From NCBI GenBank assembly GCA_019114015.1, contig DXGG01000024.1, positions 1 to 12,932 on the forward strand: 12,932 nucleotides of DNA. The letters are read 5' to 3'. This document shows positions 1 through 8,000 of this stretch, one piece after another; the first letter of the stretch is position 1, and every line of letters starts with the position of its first letter. Source of the DNA: Candidatus Onthomorpha intestinigallinarum (GTDB taxonomy: Bacteria; Bacteroidota; Bacteroidia; Bacteroidales; P3). The notes under the pieces are model-generated. The model was not told the DNA's origin. It saw nothing but the letters and a program-made list of their open reading frames with translations, and ran no database searches. The position numbers and the translations under genes are program-made.

Positions 1-1203
1 CTGCTGATAGGGCAGGTTGTAAACACCAACGCATCCTACATGGGACGGGTATTGAACGACGCAGGATTCGACGTTGTAGCAACAAGCGTAATAGGGGATG
101 ATGCCGAACAGATAAAACAAAGCCTTTGTATTGCAATGGAAAGGGCGGACGTTGTTTTGATAACCGGCGGACTCGGACCGACAAAAGACGACATTACGAA
201 AAAAACACTTGCCGATATATTCGGAGGCAGGCTTGTGGAAAACGAACAGGTCAGAATGCATGTTGAGAATTATTTCCTAAGGATGGGAAAGCCTTTCACG
301 CAGACCAATCGGGAACAGGCTCTGGTTCCGGACAACTGCAAGGTGGTTTTCAACGAGGCTGGTACAGCTCCCGGAATGTGTTTCAAGAAAAACGGCAAAC
401 TTGTTTTCTCCATGCCCGGCGTACCCTTTGAAATGAAGGCAATGATGGGCAAGGTGACGGATATCATACGGGAACATTTCAAAGGCGAATGCATTATCCA
501 CAAAACCATGCTGTTTGCAGGCATAGGTGAAAGTTTTCTGGCCGACATGCTCAAGTCGTTTGAAGAGGCTCTTCCGCAATGGATCAGGCTGGCCTACCTT
601 CCCAAGGCGGGACTTGTACGCCTGCGCCTTACGGCCAAAGGCAGTGACAAAGCACTCGTTGAATCCGCCATGGAGGAACAGACAAAAAAACTGCTCTCCA
701 TTGCTGCAGATTATTTCGCAGGCTTTCAGACAGACAACATAGCCAAGAGCGTGGGGGATGCCTTGAGAAAGAAAGGCATGACGGTATCAACGGCCGAAAG
801 CTGTACGGGAGGCAACATAGCCCATTTGATAACATTATGCAGCGGTAGCTCGGACTATTACAAGGGTTCGGTGGTCTGCTACTCCAATTCGGTCAAGCAA
901 GAGGTCTTGAAGGTAAGCGGAGACACGCTTGAAAAGGAAGGAGCTGTCAGCGAAGAGGTTGCAAAAAGCATGGCCTGCGGAGTGCGAAAGCTTTTGAAAA
1001 CGGATTATTCCGTAGCCACAACCGGCATTGCAGGTCCTTCGGGAGGCAGCAACAGTAAACCTGTCGGTACGGTATGGATTGCCATGTCCTCGAAAGAAAG
1101 AACGTTTGCACAGCGTTTCGTCTTCCAGACGGAAAGGGAGAACTTCATTGAAAGGACAAGCAATCAGGCCCTGATGATGTTGTTTGAGGAAATAAGAAAA
1201 TAG
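1..1203 (+). CDS. cinA: CinA family protein: nicotinamide-nucleotide amidohydrolase with MoaB-like N-terminal domain (5' partial)
   Basis: The reading frame is open from base 1, giving 400 visible residues. It enters already inside the CinA N-terminal motif (LLIGQVVNTNASYMGR), so only about a dozen residues are missing; the ATG at 40 is internal. The N-terminal part is the molybdopterin-binding-like (MoaB/MogA) domain, with ITGGLGPTKDD from about visible residue 54. The C-terminal part is the PncC-type NMN deamidase domain, with STAESCTGG near 263 and TTGIAGPSGG near 340. In the family, the C-terminal domain converts nicotinamide mononucleotide to nicotinic acid mononucleotide in pyridine nucleotide salvage, and the N-terminal domain of some members has ADP-ribose pyrophosphatase activity. 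The competence name is historical. The protein is cytosolic. It ends 76 bases before the convergent sugar transferase gene. A functional link with nadC in this window is possible, but the two are not cotranscribed. Confidence 0.95.
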   Translation: MLIGQVVNTNASYMGRVLNDAGFDVVATSVIGDDAEQIKQSLCIAMERADVVLITGGLGPTKDDITKKTLADIFGGRLVENEQVRMHVENYFLRMGKPFTQTNREQALVPDNCKVVFNEAGTAPGMCFKKNGKLVFSMPGVPFEMKAMMGKVTDIIREHFKGECIIHKTMLFAGIGESFLADMLKSFEEALPQWIRLAYLPKAGLVRLRLTAKGSDKALVESAMEEQTKKLLSIAADYFAGFQTDNIAKSVGDALRKKGMTVSTAESCTGGNIAHLITLCSGSSDYYKGSVVCYSNSVKQEVLKVSGDTLEKEGAVSEEVAKSMACGVRKLLKTDYSVATTGIAGPSGGSNSKPVGTVWIAMSSKERTFAQRFVFQTERENFIERTSNQALMMLFEEIRK

Positions 1204-1215
1204 AATTTGATTTGA

Positions 1216-1263
1216 GGAAAATCTTTTCTGAATCCGTTTTTTTCTTTTCTGAAAAGATTTTCC
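1216..1263. terminator. Inverted repeat between convergent genes, possible bidirectional terminator
   Basis: A perfect 13-base inverted repeat (GGAAAATCTTTTC at 1216-1228 and its complement at 1251-1263) encloses a 22-base T-rich loop. It lies between the end of cinA and the end of the minus-strand operon, where a shared terminator is expected. No clean U-tract follows the stem on either side, and the stem is AT-rich, so the terminator call is moderate. The element TTTTCTGAA also occurs twice (1224-1232 and 1245-1253), which allows an alternative small hairpin. Confidence 0.5.
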
Positions 1264-1278
1264 CCAATCCTTGTTCTA

Positions 1279-1857
1279 CTAAAACACTGTCCTGAATATG
1301 ACGGACAAATCCTTGAAAAAACTCCTGTTGTCCATATATTCAAGATTGATTTTCAATTTGTCCGGCATTATTTTCTCAACATAGAAGCGTTCAGGGTCGT
1401 CCGCTTGAGCAAGAAGGTCGTTCTCATTTCTGTATTTTATGGATGCAGGGTCGGTAATGCCGGGTCTTGCGGACAATACCCTCATCTGCTCACTGTTGTA
1501 AAGCGCCACATATTTTCTTACCTCCGGACGGGGACCTACAAGGCTCATGTCTCCCTTGAGCACATTGAACAGTTGAGGCAGTTCGTCTATCTTGTACTTT
1601 CGTATGAAATATCCCACGGGTGTAATCCTGCCGTCTTTTCCTCCAACCGTAAGCAGGCCTTTTGCATCAGAACCCGTACGCATCGAACGGAACTTGTACA
1701 GTTTGAAATCCCTGCCGTATCTTCCCACTCTTGTCTGAACGTAAAACACTCCGCCTCTGCCTGTCAGTCCTACGCAAAGGGCTACTACGAGAAACAAAGG
1801 CGAAAGCAGAAGAAGACCGAAAAAGGAAGCCGATATATCAAACAAACGTTTTGTCAT
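1279..1857 (-). CDS. Small phosphoglycosyl transferase (bacterial sugar transferase, PglC/WcaJ C-terminal type)
   Basis: A 192-residue protein covering just the bacterial sugar transferase domain, like the small monotopic enzymes of the PglC type (about 200 residues) and without the extra membrane region of WcaJ or WbaP. The family transfers a sugar phosphate from a UDP-sugar to undecaprenyl phosphate, the first membrane step of O-antigen, capsule or glycoprotein glycan synthesis. Visible are a hydrophobic re-entrant helix at residues 11-32 containing the Ser-Pro kink (19-20), a basic stretch (KLYKFRSMR, 52-60), the catalytic Asp-Glu pair (D91-E92 in DELPQLFNVLKGD), SLVGPRPE (105-112) and RPGIT (131-135). 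After RPGIT the usual GWAQVNGR is replaced by DPASIKYRNEN, a variant tail. The start overlaps the stop of the upstream aminotransferase gene in an ATGA, so the two are likely translationally coupled. The sugar substrate cannot be read from sequence. Confidence 0.93.
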   Translation of the reverse strand: MTKRLFDISASFFGLLLLSPLFLVVALCVGLTGRGGVFYVQTRVGRYGRDFKLYKFRSMRTGSDAKGLLTVGGKDGRITPVGYFIRKYKIDELPQLFNVLKGDMSLVGPRPEVRKYVALYNSEQMRVLSARPGITDPASIKYRNENDLLAQADDPERFYVEKIMPDKLKINLEYMDNRSFFKDLSVIFRTVF

Positions 1858-3071
1858 TCCCCGTTACGTATTTCATAATACTGCTCCACAAGATTCCTTA
1901 CAATGTATTCCACCTGCAAATCGGTCAGTTGCGGATACACCGGCAGGGTTATCTCCCTCGCAAAGGTGTCCATTGATTTCGGATAGTCATTTTGGTTGTA
2001 TCCCATTTGTCTGAAAAGCGTAAGTGCGGGCATCGGTATGTAGTGGACGTTGGTTGCTATACCCTTTTGGGCAAGCCTCTGTATCAGTTCGTCCCTTTGG
2101 GCTTCGCTTACGGGATTTATCCTCAATGGAAAAAGGTGATATGCGGGCGAAGATACACCATCGTTTTTCGGAGGAAGTATCGCCCAATGGTAAGGTGCGA
2201 GAAGACGGCAGTAGAGTTCGTAAACCCTTTGTCGTTCCGCCAGCAGATAATCATATTTTCTAAGCTGTGCCAAGGCTATTGCGGCATTGACATCAGGCAT
2301 GTTTATCTTCATTCCGTGAGCCACTATATCGTAACGCCATGCCCCCGCCTGATTCTTGGTGAAGGCGTCCTTGGTCTGTCCGTTCAGGGACATCATCTTG
2401 AACCAACGATATGTCTGTCGGATGTCGAACTGTTCCGGTAGATTGAAACATATGGCTCCTCCCTCGGCGGAGGTAATGTTTTTGACGGCATGAAAAGACA
2501 ACACGCATATATCGACCAATTGGGCTATTTCCTTCCCGTTCAGTCTGGCTCCTATCGAATGGGCGGAATCGGACAGGAGCAATATTCTTCCCAATTGTTT
2601 CTGAACGTCGCTTTCAGCCTTGAAAAGGCTTTTGACCTCTTCCGATTCCAATGCCTCCCTTATTTTGTCGTATTGACACGGAACGCCTGCCAAATCCACG
2701 GGAATGACAGCCTTTGTCCGCGAAGTTAAGGCCTCCTTCATTTTCTGCACATCCATCGTCAGCCCGTCGTTTATATCGACCATTACCGGCGTTGCTCCCG
2801 CATCCATCACCGCCATTGCCGTCGCACAATAGGTATAGGCAGGGACTATCACCTCATCGCCCTGTTTCACTCCCAACCATCTAAGCACCAGAGTGGCTCC
2901 GCTAGTCCACGAATTGACACATACCGCAGCCTCTGCACCGAGCCTTTCGGTCAGTTCCTTTTCCAATGCGGCAACCTTGGGACCGGACGTTATCCATCCG
3001 CTTCGCAAGGACTCGTTAACCAAAGCTATCACATCATCATCTATGTACGGGGGTGAGAAACTTATATTCAT
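1854..3071 (-). CDS. DegT/DnrJ/EryC1/StrS family PLP-dependent sugar aminotransferase
   Basis: A 405-residue protein from the chosen ATG at 3071. The family converts a nucleotide-linked keto-sugar to an amino sugar using pyridoxal phosphate and glutamate, in the cytosol. Visible are the typical N-terminus (MNISFSPPYID), SGWITSGPKV (24-33), GDEVIVPAYTYCAT (71-84), the PLP-ring aspartate D168 in LSDSAHS, the Schiff-base lysine K197 in SFHAVKNIT followed by AEGG (202-205), and NVHYIPMPAL (341-350). An in-frame TTG at 3098 would add nine residues and overlap the preceding gene; ATG 3071 is preferred because family members begin right at this point. The gene lies 19 bases after the YihY/BrkB stop and overlaps the sugar transferase start by four bases. 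The pair suggests supply of an amino sugar to the transferase. PorR of Porphyromonas gingivalis is in the same family, but I cannot claim orthology. Confidence 0.94.
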   Translation of the reverse strand: MNISFSPPYIDDDVIALVNESLRSGWITSGPKVAALEKELTERLGAEAAVCVNSWTSGATLVLRWLGVKQGDEVIVPAYTYCATAMAVMDAGATPVMVDINDGLTMDVQKMKEALTSRTKAVIPVDLAGVPCQYDKIREALESEEVKSLFKAESDVQKQLGRILLLSDSAHSIGARLNGKEIAQLVDICVLSFHAVKNITSAEGGAICFNLPEQFDIRQTYRWFKMMSLNGQTKDAFTKNQAGAWRYDIVAHGMKINMPDVNAAIALAQLRKYDYLLAERQRVYELYCRLLAPYHWAILPPKNDGVSSPAYHLFPLRINPVSEAQRDELIQRLAQKGIATNVHYIPMPALTLFRQMGYNQNDYPKSMDTFAREITLPVYPQLTDLQVEYIVRNLVEQYYEIRNGE

Positions 3072-3090
3072 GACAAATCGTTTTTCATTG

Positions 3091-4161
3091 TTATCCAATA
3101 TCTTTGCTTTTTCTCTGCATGTATCTCGTTTTCCATCGTTTCCATCTTCTGGCCAAGGAATTGGTCCTTGCCGTACGGTTTATCTTCAAAGGACGTTCTT
3201 CGGCGTTTGCTCCTTCATATACCTTTCGTTCGGAGGAAGCCTCGGATATGCTCGCGTTCAGTTCAAATCCTATGAGCAATATAAAGGCGTTGATATAAGT
3301 CCACAAGAGGAAAACTATCAATGCCCCTATCGAACCGTAAAGGGCGTTGTATCGTGAAAAATGTATGACATAATAATTGAATCCCTGCGTTGTAAGTATA
3401 AACAGAACCGTTGCCAGACTCGCCCCTGCGGAAAAGAAATTATAGGACTTGCGGTTGGCCGGAGTGAAATAATAAAGTGCCGCAAAGGAGAAATATACCA
3501 CACTTATGAGCAATATCCACTTGGCGGTTTTCAGAAAAAACATCTTTGTGGCAGTATCCAATATTCCTTCGGTTTCCAGATACCTCATGAAGGTCCTGAA
3601 TCCTCCCACAAGAGTAAAGGAAACAATGACCGCAACGGCAATTATGAAAACCATTACTATGCTAATCAATCTTCTTTTCAGCCATTTGCGTTTTTCTATT
3701 GCGTGATGGGTCTGATTGAATGACACCAGTATGGCATTGATGCCGTTTGAAGCAACGTAAATGGAAGACAAGAATCCTATCGACATCAGTCCGTTGTGTT
3801 TTCTGTGCAATATATCTGCGAGGGTATGTTCTATCGTAGGATAAATGCTTGCCGGCAGACTGTCTTTCAAAAACACGAAAAGTTGTTTTGCGTAGTAGTC
3901 GGTATCCAAATATGGAAGCAGGGTAAAGAAAAAAAGCATCAAAGGAAATATCGCCAATACGAAATGGAAAGAAGCGGCGGCGGCCCTTTGGTTCAAAACG
4001 CCTTTCATCAATCCCTTGATGAAGAAAAACATGACATCGAACAACGGGACTCCCTGAAAGCCGGGTATGACCACCATTCTGGAAGTATGCAACACTGTTC
4101 TTACCGGTCGCCAATACAATAAGTGTCTGAGGTATTTGTCTACTTTTTTGTTTTTAGTCAT
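3091..4161 (-). CDS. YihY/virulence factor BrkB family inner-membrane protein
   Basis: A 356-residue polytopic membrane protein. Hydrophobic segments lie near residues 61-83, 127-147, 166-188, 213-233, 243-263 and 277-300, the six-helix pattern of the YihY/BrkB family, in an inner-membrane protein of unproven function; some members were once misnamed ribonuclease BN. Family-like features are RAAAASFHFVLAIFPL (59-74), GFLSSIYVASNGINAIL (129-145), the LYYFTPAN segment (229-236) and the last helix ending in IGFELNA (297-303). The C-terminal tail from about 308 is hydrophilic and very basic, probably cytosolic. A TTG at 4170 in a TTGA overlap with nadC would add three residues; ATG 4161, five bases past the nadC stop, is the likelier start. 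It is the third gene of the operon. No sequence feature ties it to the glycan genes beyond position. Confidence 0.9.
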   Translation of the reverse strand: MTKNKKVDKYLRHLLYWRPVRTVLHTSRMVVIPGFQGVPLFDVMFFFIKGLMKGVLNQRAAAASFHFVLAIFPLMLFFFTLLPYLDTDYYAKQLFVFLKDSLPASIYPTIEHTLADILHRKHNGLMSIGFLSSIYVASNGINAILVSFNQTHHAIEKRKWLKRRLISIVMVFIIAVAVIVSFTLVGGFRTFMRYLETEGILDTATKMFFLKTAKWILLISVVYFSFAALYYFTPANRKSYNFFSAGASLATVLFILTTQGFNYYVIHFSRYNALYGSIGALIVFLLWTYINAFILLIGFELNASISEASSERKVYEGANAEERPLKINRTARTNSLARRWKRWKTRYMQRKSKDIG

Positions 4162-4166
4162 TTGCG

Positions 4167-5015
4167 TCAATCCTCCGCCTGCAAACTCAAATCGACACTT
4201 TTGATGTGATGGGTGAGTGCTCCGACCGAAATATAATCTACCCCGCTTTTTGCATACTCTGCTATTGTCAGTTTGTTTATTCCTCCAGAACTTTCAGTCT
4301 CGTATCTTTTATTTATTTGTTCCACGGCTTTTTTCAAGTCGGTCGGGGTAAAATTGTCAAGCATTATCCTGTCCACTCCTCCCTTTTCCAAAACTTGGGC
4401 CAACTCGTCGAAATTCCTTACCTCTATCTCTATTTTCATAGAGAGATTGTTTTTCTTAAGGTATTCCCTTGTTTTGTCGATAGCATTGGATATGCCGCCT
4501 GCGAAATCTATGTGATTGTCCTTAAGCATTATCATGTCGTACAATCCCATGCGATGATTTGTTCCGCCGCCGACCTTTACCGCATATTTTTCCAGAATGC
4601 GCATTGTAGGAGTCGTTTTTCTTGTATCGAGCAATTTGGTATTGGTTCCGGACAACAGCCTTACATATTCCATGGTATTTGTTGCCACGCCGGAAAGACG
4701 CTGCATGTAATTCAATACTGTACGTTCAGATGTCAGAATGGATATTGCCCTGCCCTTTACCCTGAAAACGATGTCTCCCTTTCTCACAATATCACCGTCC
4801 TTCTTCAATGGCTGATATTCAAGGTCGGAATCCACCATTTCAAAAACCAGACGGGCAACATCCATTCCGCAAATTACGCAATCCTCCTTTGCGACAAGTT
4901 TGGCCTTGCTTTGTATGTCAGGGCCTATGCAAGCCAAAGAGGAGTGGTCTGCCTGACCAACATCCTCTTGCAATGCCGTTCTGATATGATTTCTTATATA
5001 TTGTTCTTCAAGCAT
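4167..5015 (-). CDS. nadC: Nicotinate-nucleotide pyrophosphorylase (carboxylating), quinolinate phosphoribosyltransferase
   Basis: A 282-residue protein, the normal length for NadC. It makes nicotinate mononucleotide, CO2 and pyrophosphate from quinolinate and PRPP, in the de novo NAD pathway in the cytosol. Visible are the N-terminal EDVGQADHSS (17-26), TSERTVLNYMQRLSGVAT (95-112), the substrate-binding DTRKTTPT (130-137), GGGTNHRMGLYDMIMLKDNH (149-168), IEIEVR (195-200), IMLDNF (217-222), ESSGGI (241-246) and ISVGALTHH (262-270). All active-site motifs look intact. The gene begins three bases after the stop of the T9SS protease gene, and its stop lies just before the YihY/BrkB start. No nadA or nadB is in the window. 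It probably has no promoter of its own, since there is no room between the genes, although an internal promoter within the protease gene cannot be excluded. Confidence 0.97.
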   Translation of the reverse strand: MLEEQYIRNHIRTALQEDVGQADHSSLACIGPDIQSKAKLVAKEDCVICGMDVARLVFEMVDSDLEYQPLKKDGDIVRKGDIVFRVKGRAISILTSERTVLNYMQRLSGVATNTMEYVRLLSGTNTKLLDTRKTTPTMRILEKYAVKVGGGTNHRMGLYDMIMLKDNHIDFAGGISNAIDKTREYLKKNNLSMKIEIEVRNFDELAQVLEKGGVDRIMLDNFTPTDLKKAVEQINKRYETESSGGINKLTIAEYAKSGVDYISVGALTHHIKSVDLSLQAED

Positions 5016-5018
5016 GAA

Positions 5019-8000
5019 TTATCTTTGTATAACAACGATTCCTTCCCACTTCCAGTTATCGGAATAAAGCCTCAATACATACGAACCGCTTGTCATTTCC
5101 GACAGATCCAGAACATTTTCTCCTTTTTTGAGGTTGAATCCATCTATTCGTTTGACCACTCTCGACTGCATGTCTATTACATCGACACATATCTTTCCAT
5201 AAATGTCGGCATCGGAAACAAGACGTATTACGCCATTTGAAGGATTAGGTACTATTTTTATGTTTTCCGTCGCGGTGTTTATGTTTTCCAGTCCGACGGA
5301 AGAAACGGTCACCTTATCCGTTCCGGATGTCGCCGGTTCGCATCCTCCGTTCTGCACTACGGCTCTATAGAACCATTCTCCCTCTATGTCAGGATAATCG
5401 GTCAGATAAACACTGTCGGCGGAATTGTCTACCGTCTGCCAGTTGTATCCCGGAGCCTGTCTTTCCCAATACAGTATGTCTCCGAGATAGGCTCTCAATT
5501 CCACTCTGTACGGTGAACCCGCCTCTACATTCGTAACAAGAGAGAAAGCGTTGCCTCCACGGCTCGGTTCATTGATTGTTATCGTTACCATATTGCTAGT
5601 ATCGGTAACATGACCTGAATAAACTATACGCCTAAAATATGTCGTCGTACTGAGCAGTCTCATCTCCAAATCCTTCTTCGTTGCAAGAGAACCGAGATTT
5701 GACTCTATCCAGTTTTGTCCGTCCGTGCTCAATATCCACAAATATTCATATTCTCCGTTTCCACCCGTAGGCTCGGAACCTGTAAGGTCATTCGGAAGAG
5801 TAGACTGACAAACAGACTGATCCGCAGATATTTCATTGTTGAATATAGGAACATAAGGCGTGGTTATCTGTTGCAACTGACCATAGGCAGTACCGAATGA
5901 ATTTGTTGCAAATGCCCTTATGTAATATGTTGTATTCTCTTCCGCATTTGTTATGCTGCCGCTGAATTCTCCGGTTCCCGCACCCATATTCATGACATTA
6001 TCCTCCGATGAAGGAATTCCTTCCAAAGACCAGCATATTCCCCTTGCGGTGACATCGGTCAAACCTCCGTAGGTTACATTTCCCGCAACCGCTATTTCAT
6101 TATACGTTATCAACGACGGAGCAGTCGTTTCCACAATAGGTATCTGCAAAACCGCATGAACTTGTATTTCTTTTAGATTTATATGAGAGGTTCCGGATAT
6201 GCCCAAAAATGCTATATGGTATTCCCCACTTGCTCCAACAAGCTCCACAGTATCGGAATGATACTCTTCACTTGCACCGAACACAGCCAGTTCCGTCCAT
6301 GGTTGTTCCACATTCGATTTGTACATAACCTTCAAGGTATCGCACAAAGAGTTGGTCAAAGGTTGCTGCCTCTTGAACGTAAGTTTCATTTCTTCCCTGT
6401 TGCTCAAATCGAACAAAGGCAAGACAAGCATGGATGAATAATTGTCGTTGTCGGATTCAAAACGGAATGTCTCCGTATCCAGACTCCATCCTTCCTGAAC
6501 ATCAACACATGAAATATCCGAAGAACCCGTTTCCAGAACGTAAGGATATTCATCAACCCTTGAACAAAGAGTCGTAAATTCGATTTGTTCCGAATAAGTC
6601 CTGTGGGAAATGTTCTCCGCAAAAGCCCTGACATAATATGTCGTATTCGGCTCCAAACCCGACAAATCAACGGAATACAAGTCCTCTGTCACCGATACGG
6701 TTATCACTTCGTCATCCAAAGTAGGCTCGGGATGAGTTGCATAACATATTCCCAAAGTATTCACCGGATTATTTCCATTGTCCAAAAGCCGTGAAGAAAC
6801 AACAGCGGAACTGTCTATCAAATTACTGTAAGTAACAGCCTGCAACTGAGGAAAAGCCGTCAAGTCCGCCTCATAAACCTCTACATCATCCAGACAAACT
6901 CCATATCCGCCTTTCAATGTTGCCTGAAAAGCTATGTACAACGTATTGGTGTTTGCAGGAATGGCCAATGTCTCCTCTGTCCATTGCGCTACATTGGCAG
7001 TGTATTCCTCCAACAGTATCCACTCTTGGTCAATACCGGTTTTATAATAAACGGCCAACTTGTCCTGTTTGCCTTGTCTTGACTGTTGGGCATAATTGAA
7101 TTTCAGACCTACCTGATTGACATACGAAACGTTTATAGGCGGAGTGACCAACTTTGTCACCTGCGTACCCTGCATCCAATCCGACCTTATGAATGCCCAA
7201 CGGCTTCCCTCTGCGGCACTGTTTATTCCTTCCTGTTCAGAAGATTGTTCCCTTACAGTCCACTTGTTGCTGACAAAAGTACCGCATTCGTTTTCCCAAC
7301 ACTCCAAACTGTTGTCGCCTTCTTCAAACCCCGTAACATAAGGCAAGTCTTCATAAGCCACACACTGAGTTTTCACCTTTATAACTTCTCCGTATCCTAC
7401 CTTGTCGGCCGTTTTGGCATAAGCCCTTACATAATACTCGGTCGCAGGCATAAGATTCGGTATTCCGACATTGAAATCAACTGCGGAAGATGTCGAAACA
7501 ACCTTCAAATGACCAATCGTAGGCGTATCGGTCGTATCGCTGTAACAAACCCCTCTTTCTATTATGGCAAGGGAAGAAGCATTGACTATCTCCACCTCGA
7601 CAGTCACCGAATCGGACAATACATCCGTTGCCACGGTATTTACAACGGGACGCATATTATCCTCGGCACCGTAAATGAAATGAATGTTTTTTGTCGTCGT
7701 GTTTTCAGTTATCTGCGTTATGGGTCTGTTTATCGGCATACCGCTTTTTGTCAAACTGTTAGGCGTAGTATTGTCCGTAAAGCTCGTATTGTTGGACGTT
7801 CCCGGGAAAGGAGCCCCGCTGCCGGAATATCCGCTTGCCTCCTCCAAATCGACTCCCGGATCGTTTGCCACGCAGTTGGCACAATTATAATTCCATCCCG
7901 CCACACTCTCGTCAACATGATAAATCAGCATGCCATGTCCCGGCAGATAAGTATCCCAACCGACCTGCTGTCTGTTTTCCAACAAAAAGTACTCATTATC

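Noticed and set aside
4206..5240. 344-codon plus-strand frame across nadC and the end of the protease gene
   Set aside because: It lies opposite two clear genes and their junction; its His- and Tyr-rich translation has no recognisable motif.
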